Shown: positions 24,832 to 37,538 of the stretch, piece by piece
How positions within the stretch are numbered: the first letter of the stretch is position 1
Layout: the number at the start of each line of letters is the position of its first letter
Assembly: GCA_029817715.1 (NCBI GenBank)
Contig: JARUPY010000271.1
Span: 3,224,001-3,288,000 of the forward strand
DNA: 64,000 bases
Source of the DNA: Melastoma dodecandrum
Lineage: Eukaryota; Streptophyta; Magnoliopsida; Myrtales; Melastomataceae
Direction: 5' to 3'
Program-made: the position numbers and the translations under genes
The notes under the pieces: model-generated
The model's input: the letters and a program-made list of their open reading frames with translations, nothing else
The model's database searches: none
What the model was told of the DNA's origin: nothing

Positions 24832-27100
24832 CTTTGATTGAAATGATTCGATTGTTAGAAACGACAAAGGAAGTAAAAAAAATGATTTTACTATTTTGTT
24901 GTTTTCTTCCTCTGCATAGAATCATAATTCGTACGTGGGTTGATTTGATTATTTTTGTAATGCTTTCTTTTTTTTTTTAGATAAAAAGAATGAAATAAAA
25001 GAAATGCTAAAAATTTATATTATTTTGAAAGTTTTAAATATGTTTGTAACCTAAAGAAAAATATAAGTTAGTTTCATGTACCTAATTTTAGTTTAAAATC
25101 AATGACCTAACCATGTTTAGGAAAATTTATTATTGATTACCTAATCATGTTCAAAGAGAATCAAATATCGTTAACCATGTTCAACGATTTTTTATGAAAA
25201 CATAAGGTTCCTCTTATCATAACAACATGTGATTAAAACTTGATTATCGATTAGTATGCTACTTTAATGGCCAATTTGGGGTGTCTATACTTCTTCTTCC
25301 CTAGTTTTGTTCATTTTGTTTGCTGGGACAGAATTTGGCGATTGAATAGAAGGTACCAAATAATAGAATGAATGATGGAATGTAATGTCATCCTCATAGT
25401 TTATTAAAGAACTTGGACAGAGTGTAATTCCTCATAGAGTTGAGTAGTAATCCTGGATCACTTTGCCTTGTGTTATCAAATGCAGAAGAATAAGATATAA
25501 TGCATTTTATTCCAATGATGATTCTGTAAAGCGAACGCCCCATTGGTGCGTGTTTTATATCGAGGAGTTGATTTTGGGAGTAGTAGTTTTGGTCTTACTA
25601 AGCGAAGGTGGACTTTTATCTTATTCTACGCATGCTTTTATTTGACTACGCCTGGAAATGTACGTGGGTTTTGCTTGCCTTTTATGGAGTGCTATGTTAG
25701 CTAATCTAACTGTAGTTTTTTGTACTCAAAAGCATTCAGGAGGTCTATTTGTAATCTATTACTTAATATAGATATGAGGACCCCAACAGTGCTCAATCTT
25801 CTTTCGTTGCATCTGGATGGGTGGGTAAGGCTGCTAGACCTAGATGTAAAAGTTCCTAAGACTAAGACAGTGAATGATGCTTCGAGAAACTTACGGCTTT
25901 AGCTGACGTTGCTCATGTGTTATTTTTGGTAAAGTTACAAAAAGTGACGAGACATTGAGAAAGCTCGAATACCTACCTGCTATAAAAGATCGGTTTTCCA
26001 AACTCGAACCAAACAAAATATTTACTTTTAAGTTTTCGTCCTCCAAATACCGTACCAAATTCCAAATACCAAAATACCGAAATAATTTTGGTATTTTGGT
26101 TCGAGATTTGGATCTTCCGAACTTTTAATTGGGCCGAATTATGAGCCCAAAGCTCATTAAAAAAAGAAATCCAAGCCCATAAACAAGTTCATATCCAACA
26201 TCCCGATGCACAGAACTAAACCGGATTTAAGGAAAAGAAAATTCAGCCATAACCATTTCTGTTGCACAACCTCAAAATTAGACTTTGAAGCAACCTTTTT
26301 TTAATAAGCACGGTAAAACACCAGGGACACTATCCCAAGGAGCGCATAAGTCAATCATCCCCCAACCAACCTCATCCCTTTTCCCTTCACGAAGAAGACC
26401 CACATTTATCAAAAACCAACAACTGAAGATCATACTTTGAAGAACATCCATTTGCCCAAGCCCAGTACAACACCTAGAACATGAACCCGATCAAGCAAAA
26501 GAAGAACAAAAATCCAGACAACCCACCCGCCAATCTCCATCCTTTTCCTTCACGGCGGGCATCCACCTCGACGTTCACAAGAAATCAATATAAAACCCGA
26601 TATCGAAAGAGGGGGAAAACCTTCATGCAAAAACAACCCCTCGGACAGACAAACACAAGGGGACAAGGTCAAAAGGGGAAGGGGGAAGAACGAAGAGGCT
26701 ACCACATAACACGCGCAACAACAACCGTACGAAATCCCTCCCACAAAACAAGGCTAAAACCGATCATTACCTCGATTTGAGTTGGGGAGAGGCTAGGGCT
26801 AGGGTAAGGGCAACGTCCTAGGGTTCCGAGAAGGGGCGATCGCATGAACTGGGTGGCACCCGAGCCCTTCCTAACAACATTTTATTTTTGTGGGCCACGA
26901 GTATGGATCATGGGTCAATAGCCCAAACTTGAAATGAGCCCAAGATGGCTTGTTTGGAATACATCCTAAAATATCGAAAACCGAAATTTTTTAAAAACAT
27001 AACACCGAACCAAAAACCAAATACCGATGGAATTTCAAACTTTTTGCTCACCCGAAGGCATATTTGTGATTGTAAATTTTCTATCTCTTGAACTTTTTCG
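24832..27100. other. Intergenic/intronic DNA within the split CYP23-like locus
   Basis: AT-rich sequence without a recognised coding segment. At 25980-26110 and again at 26948-27040 there are segments rich in CCAAATACCGAA/TTTTGGTATTTTGG-type inverted motifs, resembling ends of a short plant element (GGTATTTTGGTTCG family, from memory). The stretch between them is open in several frames but Pro/Lys/Arg-rich. I looked for the missing cyclophilin exons here and did not find them. Confidence 0.35.
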
Positions 27101-27104
27101 TTCC

Positions 27105-27432
27105 AGAGGTCGTGCCTGAGCCCGAGTCTAAGCCCAACTCGAGCCCTTAGTCACTTTCCCTCACCCTTAAATTTATAGACAAATTTCAAAATTTAAATGT
27201 TATTTTTATTTTATTTTTATTTTTATTTTAATTATTTATAAAATTTATCAAGACGGGCCGAACAGCTTGTTGGACCGAAAAGTCGGCTCGAGCCCGGCTT
27301 GACTGTAAAAAGCAAGGCATGAGTTCGAGCTCGAGCCCGACTAAAGTTTGACTTTTGTCAAGCCGGACTCGGGCCAAAAGACGAGCCGGGCCGGGTAGTT
27401 CGAGGGCTCGCCCGGCTCATTAACGCCCCTAA
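27105..27432. mobile_element. Second GAGCC/GGCTC-rich MITE-like element
   Basis: The right end (GGCTCATTAACGCCCCTA, ending at 27432) is the reverse complement of the TAGGG.NGTTAATG.GCCG terminus seen in the element at 2096-2381. GAGCTCGAGCCCGACT and GACGAGCCGGGCCGGG motifs lie just inside. The left end near 27105 has TGAGCCCGAGTC-type sequence but lacks a clear terminal repeat, so its boundary is uncertain. Confidence 0.5.
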
Positions 27433-27542
27433 TTTTCTCCCTATGTACTTTTAGTCTTTGCTAATGAACTAATTCTCCCCTGGTGCAAGAGCGTGCCATG
27501 TGGTTCCTCCTTTCTGTGACACCTCTATGTTTCTCTTTGCAG

Positions 27543-28661
27543 CCAACAGAGCACATCACGATTCATTCATCGTATTACTATAGTAATAAATAGAATCCTT
27601 ATATCATACTTCTCACTGATTTATGCGGAAAGTTCCCTGCAATATTTCCAGCTGTGAAAACGGGAGGATTCAGAAGATAACAGGGAAAAAACAGGCATTT
27701 TAAAAAAATTTTCTCTCATATAGTCCTTCGGTAGCAGTCTCATCACCAATATAGTCCTGGTTCCTTCTTCCAGTATGTTGACTGTAAAAAATGTTGCTGC
27801 ATAGTCACTTACCATCAAATGGAAGATATTGGGTTCCCACTAATTTTGAAGTGAAAACTATGGGAGGTTTGGTTAAAAGCAAGTTTCATTTCCAAAGCAT
27901 ATATATGAATTTATAGAATCAACGGAGAACGGGAACTAACCCAACCTCTTGCTACTACAGACGTTCTTCAACGTTTCTCTTTCTGCTTGTGAGTCCCCAG
28001 TTGTGAAAGCTAGAATTGGTAGACCTCGCCTTTGAATCAGTGATATTTTACAATTTGTTCTATCCGGTTATTCAGATAGCAAGATGGAGGCCTGTGAGGA
28101 GGAAAACTCAAAACTGAGAAGATGGCTTGCTGTATCAGCCGTTGAGATTGAGAGACAGGTAAAGTTATCGTACCTTATGATGAGACAGATTCATTAATTC
28201 TTGTCCTTCTGCGTGTTTTTTGGCAACATGCTGGGCCTTCTTGATAGTATTCCCCTTACATGGACCACTTTGCTGCGAATGAAATGCTTCCCCTTGATCA
28301 AACCAAAAGGAGGAGGTTATGGAATTGACTGTACCCAAGTTCAAAATGCCAATCGGCTTACGAAGCTGCCAGCATACTGCTTATTGTTAATTCATTTGAT
28401 TATCTCTAAGCTTTGGAATAACCAGGATGAGCACATGTTCTGTTTGATATCGGGTCATCAGTTTACTCTGTGAACTGTTCAAATTGTGAGTGTGTTTCTC
28501 TCAATGAATGATGTATCTCTCAACGAGGTTCAAATGGTCAGAAAAATAAGACGGGAATTTTCTTTTGGAATTGATTTCCGGGAAGCATCTGTTCTGAGGC
28601 ATTCAAGGTTCTAAAATTTCAGATGCCAATGTGGACTTCAATGTCTCTGCTGGTGCTATAA
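27543..28661 (+). pseudogene. CYP23: CYP23-like cyclophilin, 3' exons
   Basis: Three exons join in phase at good splice sites. Exon 27543-27582 (after TTTGCAG) encodes PTEHITIHSSYYY. Exon 28076-28158 encodes NSKMEACEEENSKLRRWL then AVSAVEIERQ. Exon 28623-28661 encodes MPMWTSMSLLVL and a stop. The first two match the end of plant CYP23, where a PTERITILSTYYY-type strand is followed by a Cys/Glu-rich coiled tail ending in VEVERQ. They lie about 8.1 kb downstream of the only other recognisable exon (19358-19436), and the catalytic centre is absent between them as far as I can see. These exons are not obviously damaged themselves, so recent disruption or missed exons are both possible. CYP23 proteins have a signal peptide and a cyclophilin domain (family knowledge). 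Confidence 0.65.
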
Positions 28662-30100
28662 CTGATTTGGAAACAGATATGTCTGTTCTTGGAGCTCTGT
28701 CCTTATCTTTCCAGATGCCTGATCTATAGAAAGAAAAAGTATAGATTTCTCTGCTTCTCTTCTTGTGATTGCCTACCACATCTGGTCAACCGAATGTCTG
28801 TAGAAACGGTGGAAGTAGGGTAAATACGGAACATGGGAAATCGGGTGATGCAGAACATGGGTAAAACAATAAGGACTGACACGACATTATCAGCAATGTC
28901 GAAGGAGAGCTCGAAGAGGATTAAATGCTAGGAGAGCAGAGGTGGTTGATCATCATCATCTGTTGCATGTTGCATTGCATCCAGACAAAGGAAGGAGACC
29001 GACCAGTTCCTGTGGCGGTCTCCATTATTGTCCTCATGCCCTATGCCCTTGATTGTCTCCTCCTCCGCCAACGGCATTGTCGAGCAGGGAGTTGTTTGTT
29101 GTTTGTCGCAGGAACTATTGCTGGTTGGTCATATGAGTTAATGCTCTCCTTGTGGTGTCTGCATCATGTAGTTGTGCCGCTCTGAAGTAGGACATGGCTC
29201 TCCCTATTGCGATCTGCTGTCATGTCCAGTAGTCGTTGTCGTCTTCTTTGGCATTCAAGCTCACCACCACATGCGAGCGGAGTGAATGCAGCGCCTTCGG
29301 GGGAGCCATGTGGTCGTGTCGGTCCTGAATGGGTGGACACTAATGGGACTACTTAGAGGACTTAAAAATGACTTCTGTTGACTCCTGTTATGACCCGTGA
29401 TCGTGCTAGAATGGTCTTTTTCATCGCATAATTTCAAATCATAATTTCGACCACATTAACTACCTCAGTGGTCCTCGCTGTTTTGTTTGGTAATTGTCCC
29501 ATTGGCATGTGCACTTGAAAAGATCACATGTCTGTCATTTAACTCTCCGACGTCCAAGTCTTGACGGTGCCATTGATGAACCGAGTCGAAGTGTGTCTCG
29601 CCCGAAAGGTGAAAATGATCAACTTCGGTCACGGCACCGGCCAACTGGATCAAATTAAAAGCATAGGGATGACATCTGCATGACCATTTTAATCGGCCAT
29701 GCTCTTGTTTTGTTCTTCCGAACTTTGGATGTGTAGTATGATTAAATAAATTTCACGTGGACCAACACGCTAAGACCCCATTCGATGATTCATGCACCTT
29801 TGTCGCACCCCCCCCCCTCCAACGTCTGCATCGAATTACGTGGGAAATAAAGTGTCACCTAACGAGAAACGAACGCGTCGTAAGGGCAACGATCGCAGCT
29901 ACTCTTATTTGGACTCTATGGTATGCGTATGCCACGTGGTATTGGCCTCCTCGTATGATATGATGCATTCAAATCACTACGGCAATGTCCCCTAAACTTG
30001 TCGACAATGATCATCTTTGAAGTATGTTTCAAATGGGAGGAGTTGCACGGCCCCGTTCGATGTGGACTGCTCCGTGAGATGGCGGTACCGCTTTACCTAA
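28662..30100. other. Intergenic DNA upstream of the PRE-like bHLH gene
   Basis: No gene recognised. A Cys/Leu/Val-rich + strand frame at 28925-29185 and a His/Asp-rich minus-strand frame at 29465-29653 show no family motif. A C10 run is at about 29809-29818. Confidence 0.4.
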
Positions 30101-30107
30101 TCAGTTC

Positions 30108-30115
30108 TATATATA
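30108..30115 (+). promoter_or_regulatory. TATA box of the PRE-like bHLH gene
   Basis: TATATATA lies 90 bases upstream of the ATG, leaving room for a leader of about 60 bases. No other TATA-like sequence is closer. Confidence 0.55.
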
Positions 30116-30205
30116 GGAAGCCAATTGAAGACAGCCTCCATCCACAAAGCCTAACTCCCTTCCTTCACCTTGAAGACGAGGCATTACACTCCAATTCCTA
30201 TCATA

Positions 30206-30584
30206 ATGTCTGCCGCTAACAGGAGATCGCGTCCGAGGAACTCCTCGAGGACGAAAATCGACACCGACAAGATAAACGAACTCTTGTCAAAGTTACAACA
30301 GGTCGTCCCAGAACTTCGCTCGAGGCGCTCCTGCACCAACAAGGTAGGGGTTTCTGTACTTATTTGTCATCCTTTCTCATCATCATCCATATGAAAACCA
30401 AGGTGAAGTAATTCCGAAAATATTTGGACAGGCGCTTACTTCCAAGGTCCTTCAAGAGACCTGCGATTACATTAGGTACCTTCAGCGTGAGGTCCACGAT
30501 CTCAGCAACCAGTTGTTGCAACTATTGGACACGGCCGACATCGACACCAATCAGGAAGCCATTATCAGGCATCTGATCGCATGA
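30206..30584 (+). CDS. PRE/KIDARI-type atypical (non-DNA-binding) bHLH protein
   Basis: Two exons (30206-30343 and 30432-30584) encode 96 residues, the usual size of this family. Residues 1-16 are a short Ser/Arg-rich N-terminus. Helix 1 (KINELLSKLQQVVPEL, 22-37) lacks the upstream basic region with the E-box-contacting Glu and Arg. Helix 2 begins at LTSKVLQETCDYIRYLQREV (48-67), and the protein ends AIIRHLIA. Such proteins (PRE1-6/KIDARI, rice ILI1) dimerise with HFR1, IBH1 or related bHLH repressors and promote cell elongation in response to light, gibberellin and brassinosteroid (family knowledge). The intron sits at the position typical of the family, before the SKVLQET block. Context next to a CYP23-like gene suggests the KIDARI/PRE6 orthologue. 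Confidence 0.93.
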
Positions 30585-31873
30585 TGCCGTGGGATATACC
30601 ATAGTGGCGCATTCGAGAGACACGACGCCTAAGTATGAAAATTATTTCGTACTATAGTCTGACTCGTTGTTGATCTTAAGAGCACACTCAGTGTCACTTA
30701 TGTAATAGATGTCGATGATAGGACGATCTCGGTCGAATGTAATCCTCTCGAAATTTCCCGAGGCCGAGGTGTCGGCGTCGGTTCGGCATTAAGTTCTAGC
30801 AAATGAACAAAAAATAGAAGAATCTCTATTTGGTCTCTTCGGGACGTTATCTGTCTGGAAGAGAAACGTGTCGAACTCTCCATTTTGTGTCATTTAATGG
30901 TGATCGCGACACTTTCTAGGAAATATTATTGATTCCTCCCCCACACCACAAAACCCCATCATTCGCGACGCAAGCAGCCTTGGTTGTCTTCATAGGGTCG
31001 GGCGAAGATACAATTATCGTGTCCTACCTAGCCGGCGACTCATTCACGACGTCCGCAACCAACCGACCGACGACAATGCGAGGGCACGACGCGATACGTC
31101 GCGTTTTCAAATTCGGGGACATGAATTAGGCATTTCATGTTGTTATGCTAGTAATGTGTAACATAATGGGCCTCGGAGCATTACTAATCTTGAACCGCTA
31201 GTCCGTATTTGGGCCTACGATTACAAGTTGGGCCTACCCAGCAGAAGCCTAACTGGGATGCGATTAATCAATGACGATTAGAATGTATCAATTTAGGCTT
31301 TTGAATAAATTGGACCGTTCAAAATATTCAAAGTGGAACACCTTGCTTTCTAACATGAGGAGGAATATTCTAACTTTTTCTTGTCTCCTCGAATTATTTG
31401 ACACGAAACTAGTTTGTCGTTGGCCTCTCGCTGTCCAGAAATCTGGTTGGCCAACATGAATTTTGTAAAATTACAATTCGAAGACGACTTCAGCGAACGT
31501 GTTTCCTTACACGTATGTAGGTCATATTTATGTGGTAACTGCGTGAAAGACAAAAGGGGGGAAATGATTTTGTGTGTCTGTGTGTGTGTGTGAGTTGCGG
31601 CGAAGAAATGAGAAAGATGATGGTGTAGCCGGTGTAGTTTCGAAAGGGACAGGCAGAGAGAAAAGGGATTGCAGATGGGATGATGATGATGATCTCCAGA
31701 AGCGTGACCAGAGCAAGAGAGGCGCTGCCGAATCAGGGAGAGGATGTGGTCTAGAGGGTTTCAGTTGTTCTCCTCTCACCGCGCCAACAATCGATGTCCC
31801 CCGGCCTATCAGTAGTCCTCATTCTGTAGTCGTTTTAGGAAGGGATATGGGGTCGAAAGGCAAGAAATATTAA

Positions 31874-32131
31874 CATGAAGGAACAGATAGCTACTTTGAT
31901 GCGACAAATTCTGTCCAAGTAATTGTCATATGGCATACAGCCCATCCGAAACAGTGGAGACGAGCAGCCGACGATGACGTCGTTGATCGTAGGGAAGAGG
32001 CAAAGGAATCTGGGGAACATACTCGACAATCGTGGTCGAGAGAACAAGTTTCCGAGTGGCTGGACAATGCATGGGAGAAAGAAGTCATGGGATGGATGCT
32101 CTGTTGGTCACTTCGCATCGCCCCACGAAAT
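31874..32131 (+). other. 86-codon ATG-less open frame of protein-like composition
   Basis: The frame between stops at 31871 and 32132 reads with ordinary globular composition: IVIWHTAHPKQWRRAADDD early and SREQVSEWLDNAWEKEVMGW late. It starts without ATG and could be an exon after an acceptor in TGAAG. I recognise no family. An 86-codon frame can arise by chance. Confidence 0.15.
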
Positions 32132-34607
32132 TGAACCCTTATTATTATTCGCGAGTTTATAGTACAAAAAAATATATATATAGGGATGGAGCTTCTTTCT
32201 TCTTCGTCTGTCTCCATTCCTGTTAATCGTTTTAAACAAATGGCATGAGAAGGACTGTTTCTTCTTCATTTTCTTTCTTCACTTTGATGGGAAGAAATTC
32301 TGCCGTATCAACTTTGGGAAAAAAGTTACCAAATGATTGATCGTTCGTCCCAATCGAATTAATAATTTCTTTTTGTGTCATTCTGTTTGAAAAGTAATAA
32401 AAAGAGTAAATTATTTATTCGAGGGAATCTAACCAGGAAGAGATTGTTAAATGTCCACGTCAAAGCACGAGCCAAGAGAACCCTCTTCTCTCTGTTCGGG
32501 CAGGCACAGGTGTTTTGTTCTTTTGCGCATCCCCCCATATTTAATTAAATTCATCGTTTTCTATTCTTGTCACGGCAAAGGGTGTGGGAGTTAATGGGCC
32601 GGGCCTCCTCGGATGAAAGCCCGGTCCACCATACGACGTGGCGACTGGACCGTAGAGATTGGGCCGGGATCGGTTCAATTTCAAGCTCGAGTAGAAATGC
32701 GACCAACTCGGCCCAGAGTGTCCTAACTGAATATTATTTGATAGATCAAAAAAGGGAAAAGGTGGGCGACGAAGAACAGCTAAGCAAGGGGCAGAATTTA
32801 TCAAATCATGTGCATGTCTGACAAAAATAAAAGGTTTGAACTTAAAAAGAGAGATAGAGAAGAGAATGGATGGAACAAGGGAGGGCCTGTGGAATCCCAC
32901 ATGTGACCATCTTCTGACAAAAGGGGTAATAAAACTCAAACACCCCCCCACATCAGTCCTTGTCTACTATGGAAGGATTCATTTGCTTCGGCTTTGTGGG
33001 TGTTGGTGTGGGGAAGATGGGGGGGGGGGGAGACTCTCGGGCAGAGCCAAAGGAAAAAAAAAGGGTTAAAAAAAAAAGAGGAAGGCAATTGGTATGGCAG
33101 TATGCTCTCTCTGCTCTGCTCTGCTGTGTGTGTTCTTGGGGACAGACACACCAAAGAGGGGAGGGGCCAACCCTGAGAGACCTTCTTTTTTGACCAAGGC
33201 AGATACTCTTTCTTTTGCCTCCTCACCTCCCTTTCTCTCAAATATTGGTTCTTCATTCATTGCTTACAGTATAACTCGTTTCTGATCAAATACGCCACGT
33301 GAATCCCTCATCCCAAAAGGGAGAAATTGACTGACTAAGAAAGAGTTACATAATTTCGAAGTTATTCTCGCCCACATCTCTCATTCCTTACCTTTTCTTT
33401 TCCTTCCTAAAATGCATATATTATCGCATTCGAACTTAGTGGAGGGATGACATTCTTATCACGCTCAACTTGGGGTGAATCTTTATCAACTAAATATAAA
33501 AAGCTTTGGGTAGTTAGAAGAAGACGTATATTCCTTTGTATTACAGGAGAAAAAGAGGGTTTGGGGGTGTCAGGAGTGGGGTGGGCTTTCGGGAGGTAAG
33601 GTATTCCCAACACACGCAGGGAGCGAGAGAGAGCATTTGCAAAGTGAAGGTGGTGTCCTATCAATAAAAACAAAAAGCCCGACCAGCTGGGCCTCTCTTT
33701 CCCCCCCGTGAGAAACTGTTAACGTTAAAATGCCAACCATTCTCTTTTGTATTCGCACGACATCATACGACCAGTCGTTTCAAAAACATGTCCCAAAACC
33801 CTACCTCCATGTTCCCACCCCCTCCCAATATGGCAAACGAGGTCCCTCGAGGCTGTAAGAATGCGCTGCTATTCATGCTTTCCTCATCGGACTATGCTCA
33901 CTGCCCGTACTTAATTTAAGTATACACACATTACTCTTTGTCTTTTCATTTTCCAGTCGTGCAGCGGCTGCTTTACTTGAACCAGGAGGAAAAGCATAAT
34001 CTAGTCAAATAAGGTTCGCATTTGAATAACATATCCTCCTCTTTTAGGAGGGGTACGCAGGAGGATCGTCATTTTTTTCCCTCCTAAAGCATGGAGGGGG
34101 GGACTTAAAAATAAAGAAACTTGGTCTTCGGACATAATAACAACACCACGACAAGATTCACACAATCCCATGACAAACGAACCAAAGATTAACTATGAAG
34201 GTAATAATGACATATTTTTTAATGCATGTAGGAAGAATTATGAGGGAGTCGCATGGGATCCTAAGACTTTTCTCTTTTTATATGTTTTTCTGGTTGTTCC
34301 TTTGCTTTTTGCAGGAGCGGTTTGCTTTATTGTTGCTAAAGACTGAAAAAAAAAAGAAAGAAAAGGAAAGGAAAGGAAAATTTAAGATTTTCTACGGCCC
34401 GGAACACCATTAGCATCTGCATATTATGAGAAGAAACAAAAAAAAAAGAGTAAGAATCTCCCAGAAACGAACAATGTTGTTCCACACGTGGGTCCTTTGC
34501 TTTATGGGGATGGGAATGTGAATTCGATTCGAGTAACTTAGCCAGCGGAAACACAAAAATAAATAATAAATTCTACAAATGGATTACACTTTTGCTTAAA
34601 ATATGAC

Positions 34608-34765
34608 TTGGTTTGGCTTTCGAAATAGAACGGGAAAGGGAATGAAACGGATGATGAAACGGAATGAAGTGCCCAATTCCGTAGTCTAGAAAGGGATGAA
34701 ATGGAAAATGAGACAGAATGGAATCAAATCCATTCTATTCCGGCTGTGGTTTCGAAAGTCGAATA
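34608..34765. mobile_element. Possible short MITE with TTTCGAAA-type inverted ends
   Basis: The left part TGGCTTTCGAAATAGAACGG and the right part, reverse-complemented TCGACTTTCGAAACCACAGC, share an inverted GRCTTTCGAAA core. Between them are AACGGAATGAA/CCATTCTATTCCG motifs typical of small plant elements. No clean target-site duplication was found. Confidence 0.3.
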
Positions 34766-37530
34766 CGTGGGAATCCAATAACAAAAGGACTAGAAATTTT
34801 CCGCTGATGAGATATAAATAATAACAAAAAAAAAAGTAAAGCCGGAGATGATCGACAAAAAATCTTCGCCAATTCATCCACAAAAGGTAGTCCTTTTTTT
34901 TTATTTCATAATTCAAGTAAATCTGACACGGACAATAGTTAAATAAGATTATATCACGTGATATCGATTGGATTGGAAGATAATGTAAATGTTAATCGGT
35001 CTTGTTAAGGGAGGAGGGGGGGGTTGCCCCAACCCAAGCAAAAAAGATAGATTTCCCTTGGATTTAGTTTTTGATCAATTATTGACTTCCATGATCAAAA
35101 TCCACTTCTTCCTTTTCTTTTCTCGTTTCTTTTTAATCTTTCTTTCCCTGTGCTCCTCCCATCATCACATCTAGAAAATATATAAATAAATAAACCACGG
35201 ATGAATAGCCGTGATATTTGTGATTTGTGCGGCTATCAAATTAACTTTAGACCTAGAAAAAGCTATATAATCGAAACAAAAAGAATTGCTTGCGAAATTT
35301 ATTTTCCTTTACACCCCCGGCCACCCCATCTAACTTTCCATGTAAGTAAGGTGGCCTTTTATTCTAATTACTTCCTTTTCAAATATAAAAGAAAAGAGAA
35401 CGACTGAAATGGAACCACCCCCACTCAACAAACAACAAGACAAATTGAGACAACGTGAGCATCAAAAATTAAACAACGATTTGCATTGTATTCTACCGGA
35501 AAGGAAAACCGTCCAAATTCTCTTTTTCTTTTCATTTTTTTCGACAGAAATTGACATAAAGTGGCTCAGCCTAAAGTTTGATTGATCAATCCCAAGATAT
35601 CTAAATATGCTTCCTCCCTTTTCTTTTTTTCCTATCTTCACAATCTAAAAGAAAATTTGAACACCCATTATTTCCTTCACGAGAATGCACTGTTCAGTAG
35701 TTGATATAATTTAGTGATTTGATCTTCCAATTGGCCCTAATAGTATATAACTTTCTAAAGCTAACCTGTGGAATTTTATATATGCATATAGAGATATTAC
35801 ACTAAGCCTAGAGCCAAGCGCCACATCCCAATAGGTTACACGTAATTATAATGAAAGTGGGCATTTGCCCTCCCTACACCATTAAAACTCGAGCTTATTG
35901 AAGATTCAGAGCCTAATCATTTTACTTTTAAAATTTTTTTTCCCAGCCTTTATTATTTTCCTTGAGGCAGGAAGGACTTCTTCGAGTTCTGTTCCTTGGA
36001 CTAGTAGCTAAGATTAAATGGAAAGTTAGGAGAGACTTTGGGGTAAAATTTTTTTAAAACAAAAATAGGAATGAAGGGATTGGATTGGTCCAAACCCAAT
36101 TGATGATGATGTGTTGGGAGTGGGAGTGGGAGACGCTCTTCCTAAAGAAAAGGGTGGGCATGATGATGATGAGTAGGCAAGGAGGAGAGGAATTCATCAA
36201 AAGAATATCTTTTCAATTTGTTTTTTTTTTTTTTGAAGTTTCCTTTTTATGAGCGTGTAAAATATTTTCGAGTCCCCACTTCATCTCATCTCTCATCACA
36301 AAAGCCATCAATCTCTTTGGGAACTTGGGCCTCCGCTATCACTCTCCACACACACTCACTAACTCCTCTTTTGGTCATAAAAGTGTTGCCCACAAATTAT
36401 GATTGTCCAAATTGCCCTATGAAAAGGAAAACAGGAGGGGGGGAGGAGGGGCAGGGCATCTTTGGTAACCAGTTAGGCATGATTTAACACGTGGCGATAG
36501 TCCATTTGTCATTTTTTTGTCTAAAAGAAAGTGTGAACTTGATAGACACAAAAGTTAACTCCAACGCGACTGTTCCGCGCATGTCATTAATCCAAATCTG
36601 GGAAGATTGGTGAAAACACGCCCCCTCGTGTTTAAATAAAAAAAGAACAATAACAAGTTGTGGTTTTCATCGATCGTCGATCAAAGGTGGTCCTAGAATT
36701 GACGAGAAGACTTTGTTGGTTTGGACATAGAAAAAGTTACAATTTTAGACTATACTCCCCACTAGTCACGATTTTAGTATTAAGAAGTCTCTTGCCCCGG
36801 CTGTGACTGTGATTACGACGTATCGATTTATTTTAAATGATATTATCATGGACCCTTGTTTCTTTTGTCTTCAGCTGAATTTTGCCGTCCCCCCTCTTTT
36901 GATCTTGAAGATCAATCGGAATAATTACACCTATCCCTACTACATGAAAGCATATTGGACCCGTCGAGGTTGGCACCCATCATCCCTCTTCGCTCCTGTC
37001 CCCTCCCCTCCTTTTCTTTTTTATAAAACAAATTGTATGATAATATCCATGAACGAAAGGGTTAAACAAAGCGAATTTTATCCCATTACGAACGGTACAC
37101 GTGACAATAGTTCGGGTAGTAAATGGTATATTGGGGGGATTCGATGAGAAAGAAGTCGATGCCAATCGATATCCATTGTACAAATAAAATATGACTTTGT
37201 AGATAATATTATTGCTCGAGGGAATGAATAGTTTACGATATATTAGATTTGACTAGGGATCAGTGTTTGGGAATCCACTTTTATAATAACACTCAAAAAA
37301 TTACAAATCAAATAAACAATTTTTAATGGATTGTTGGATGTCACCGTCAGCAAAATTCATGGGATTATTGTTATCATAGTGTTTGTTATTTTTTACTTTA
37401 ATTTTTTTTTTTTTAAATTGAGGGGACTCGTGTGGGTACTTAAGTGCTTTGGCGATGGCTGCTGCTGTTGTGGGTGTGTGTGTGGGGACACATTGGACAC
37501 GTTTAATCCACCGACCCTCTTTTCCTATTT

Positions 37531-37538
37531 TTACTTTC
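37531..37538. repeat. Left 8-bp target-site duplication of the MITE (TTACTTTC)
   Basis: TTACTTTC directly precedes the left terminal inverted repeat, and an identical copy at 37934-37941 directly follows the right one. Confidence 0.85.

Larger units (their letters stand above)
30585..37530. other. Gene-poor region between the bHLH and FLP-like genes (left part)
   Basis: About 7 kb in which no known gene was recognised. It holds GA/CT-rich and poly-G stretches (such as 33020-33029 and 33100-33130), many A/T runs, a possible short MITE at 34608-34765, and an 86-codon open frame without ATG at 31874-32131. Pro-rich or Lys-rich frames on either strand reflect simple sequence. Confidence 0.4.

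Noticed and set aside
32541..32951. 136-codon minus-strand frame
   Set aside because: Biased composition, no motif, and poly-C sequence at one end.
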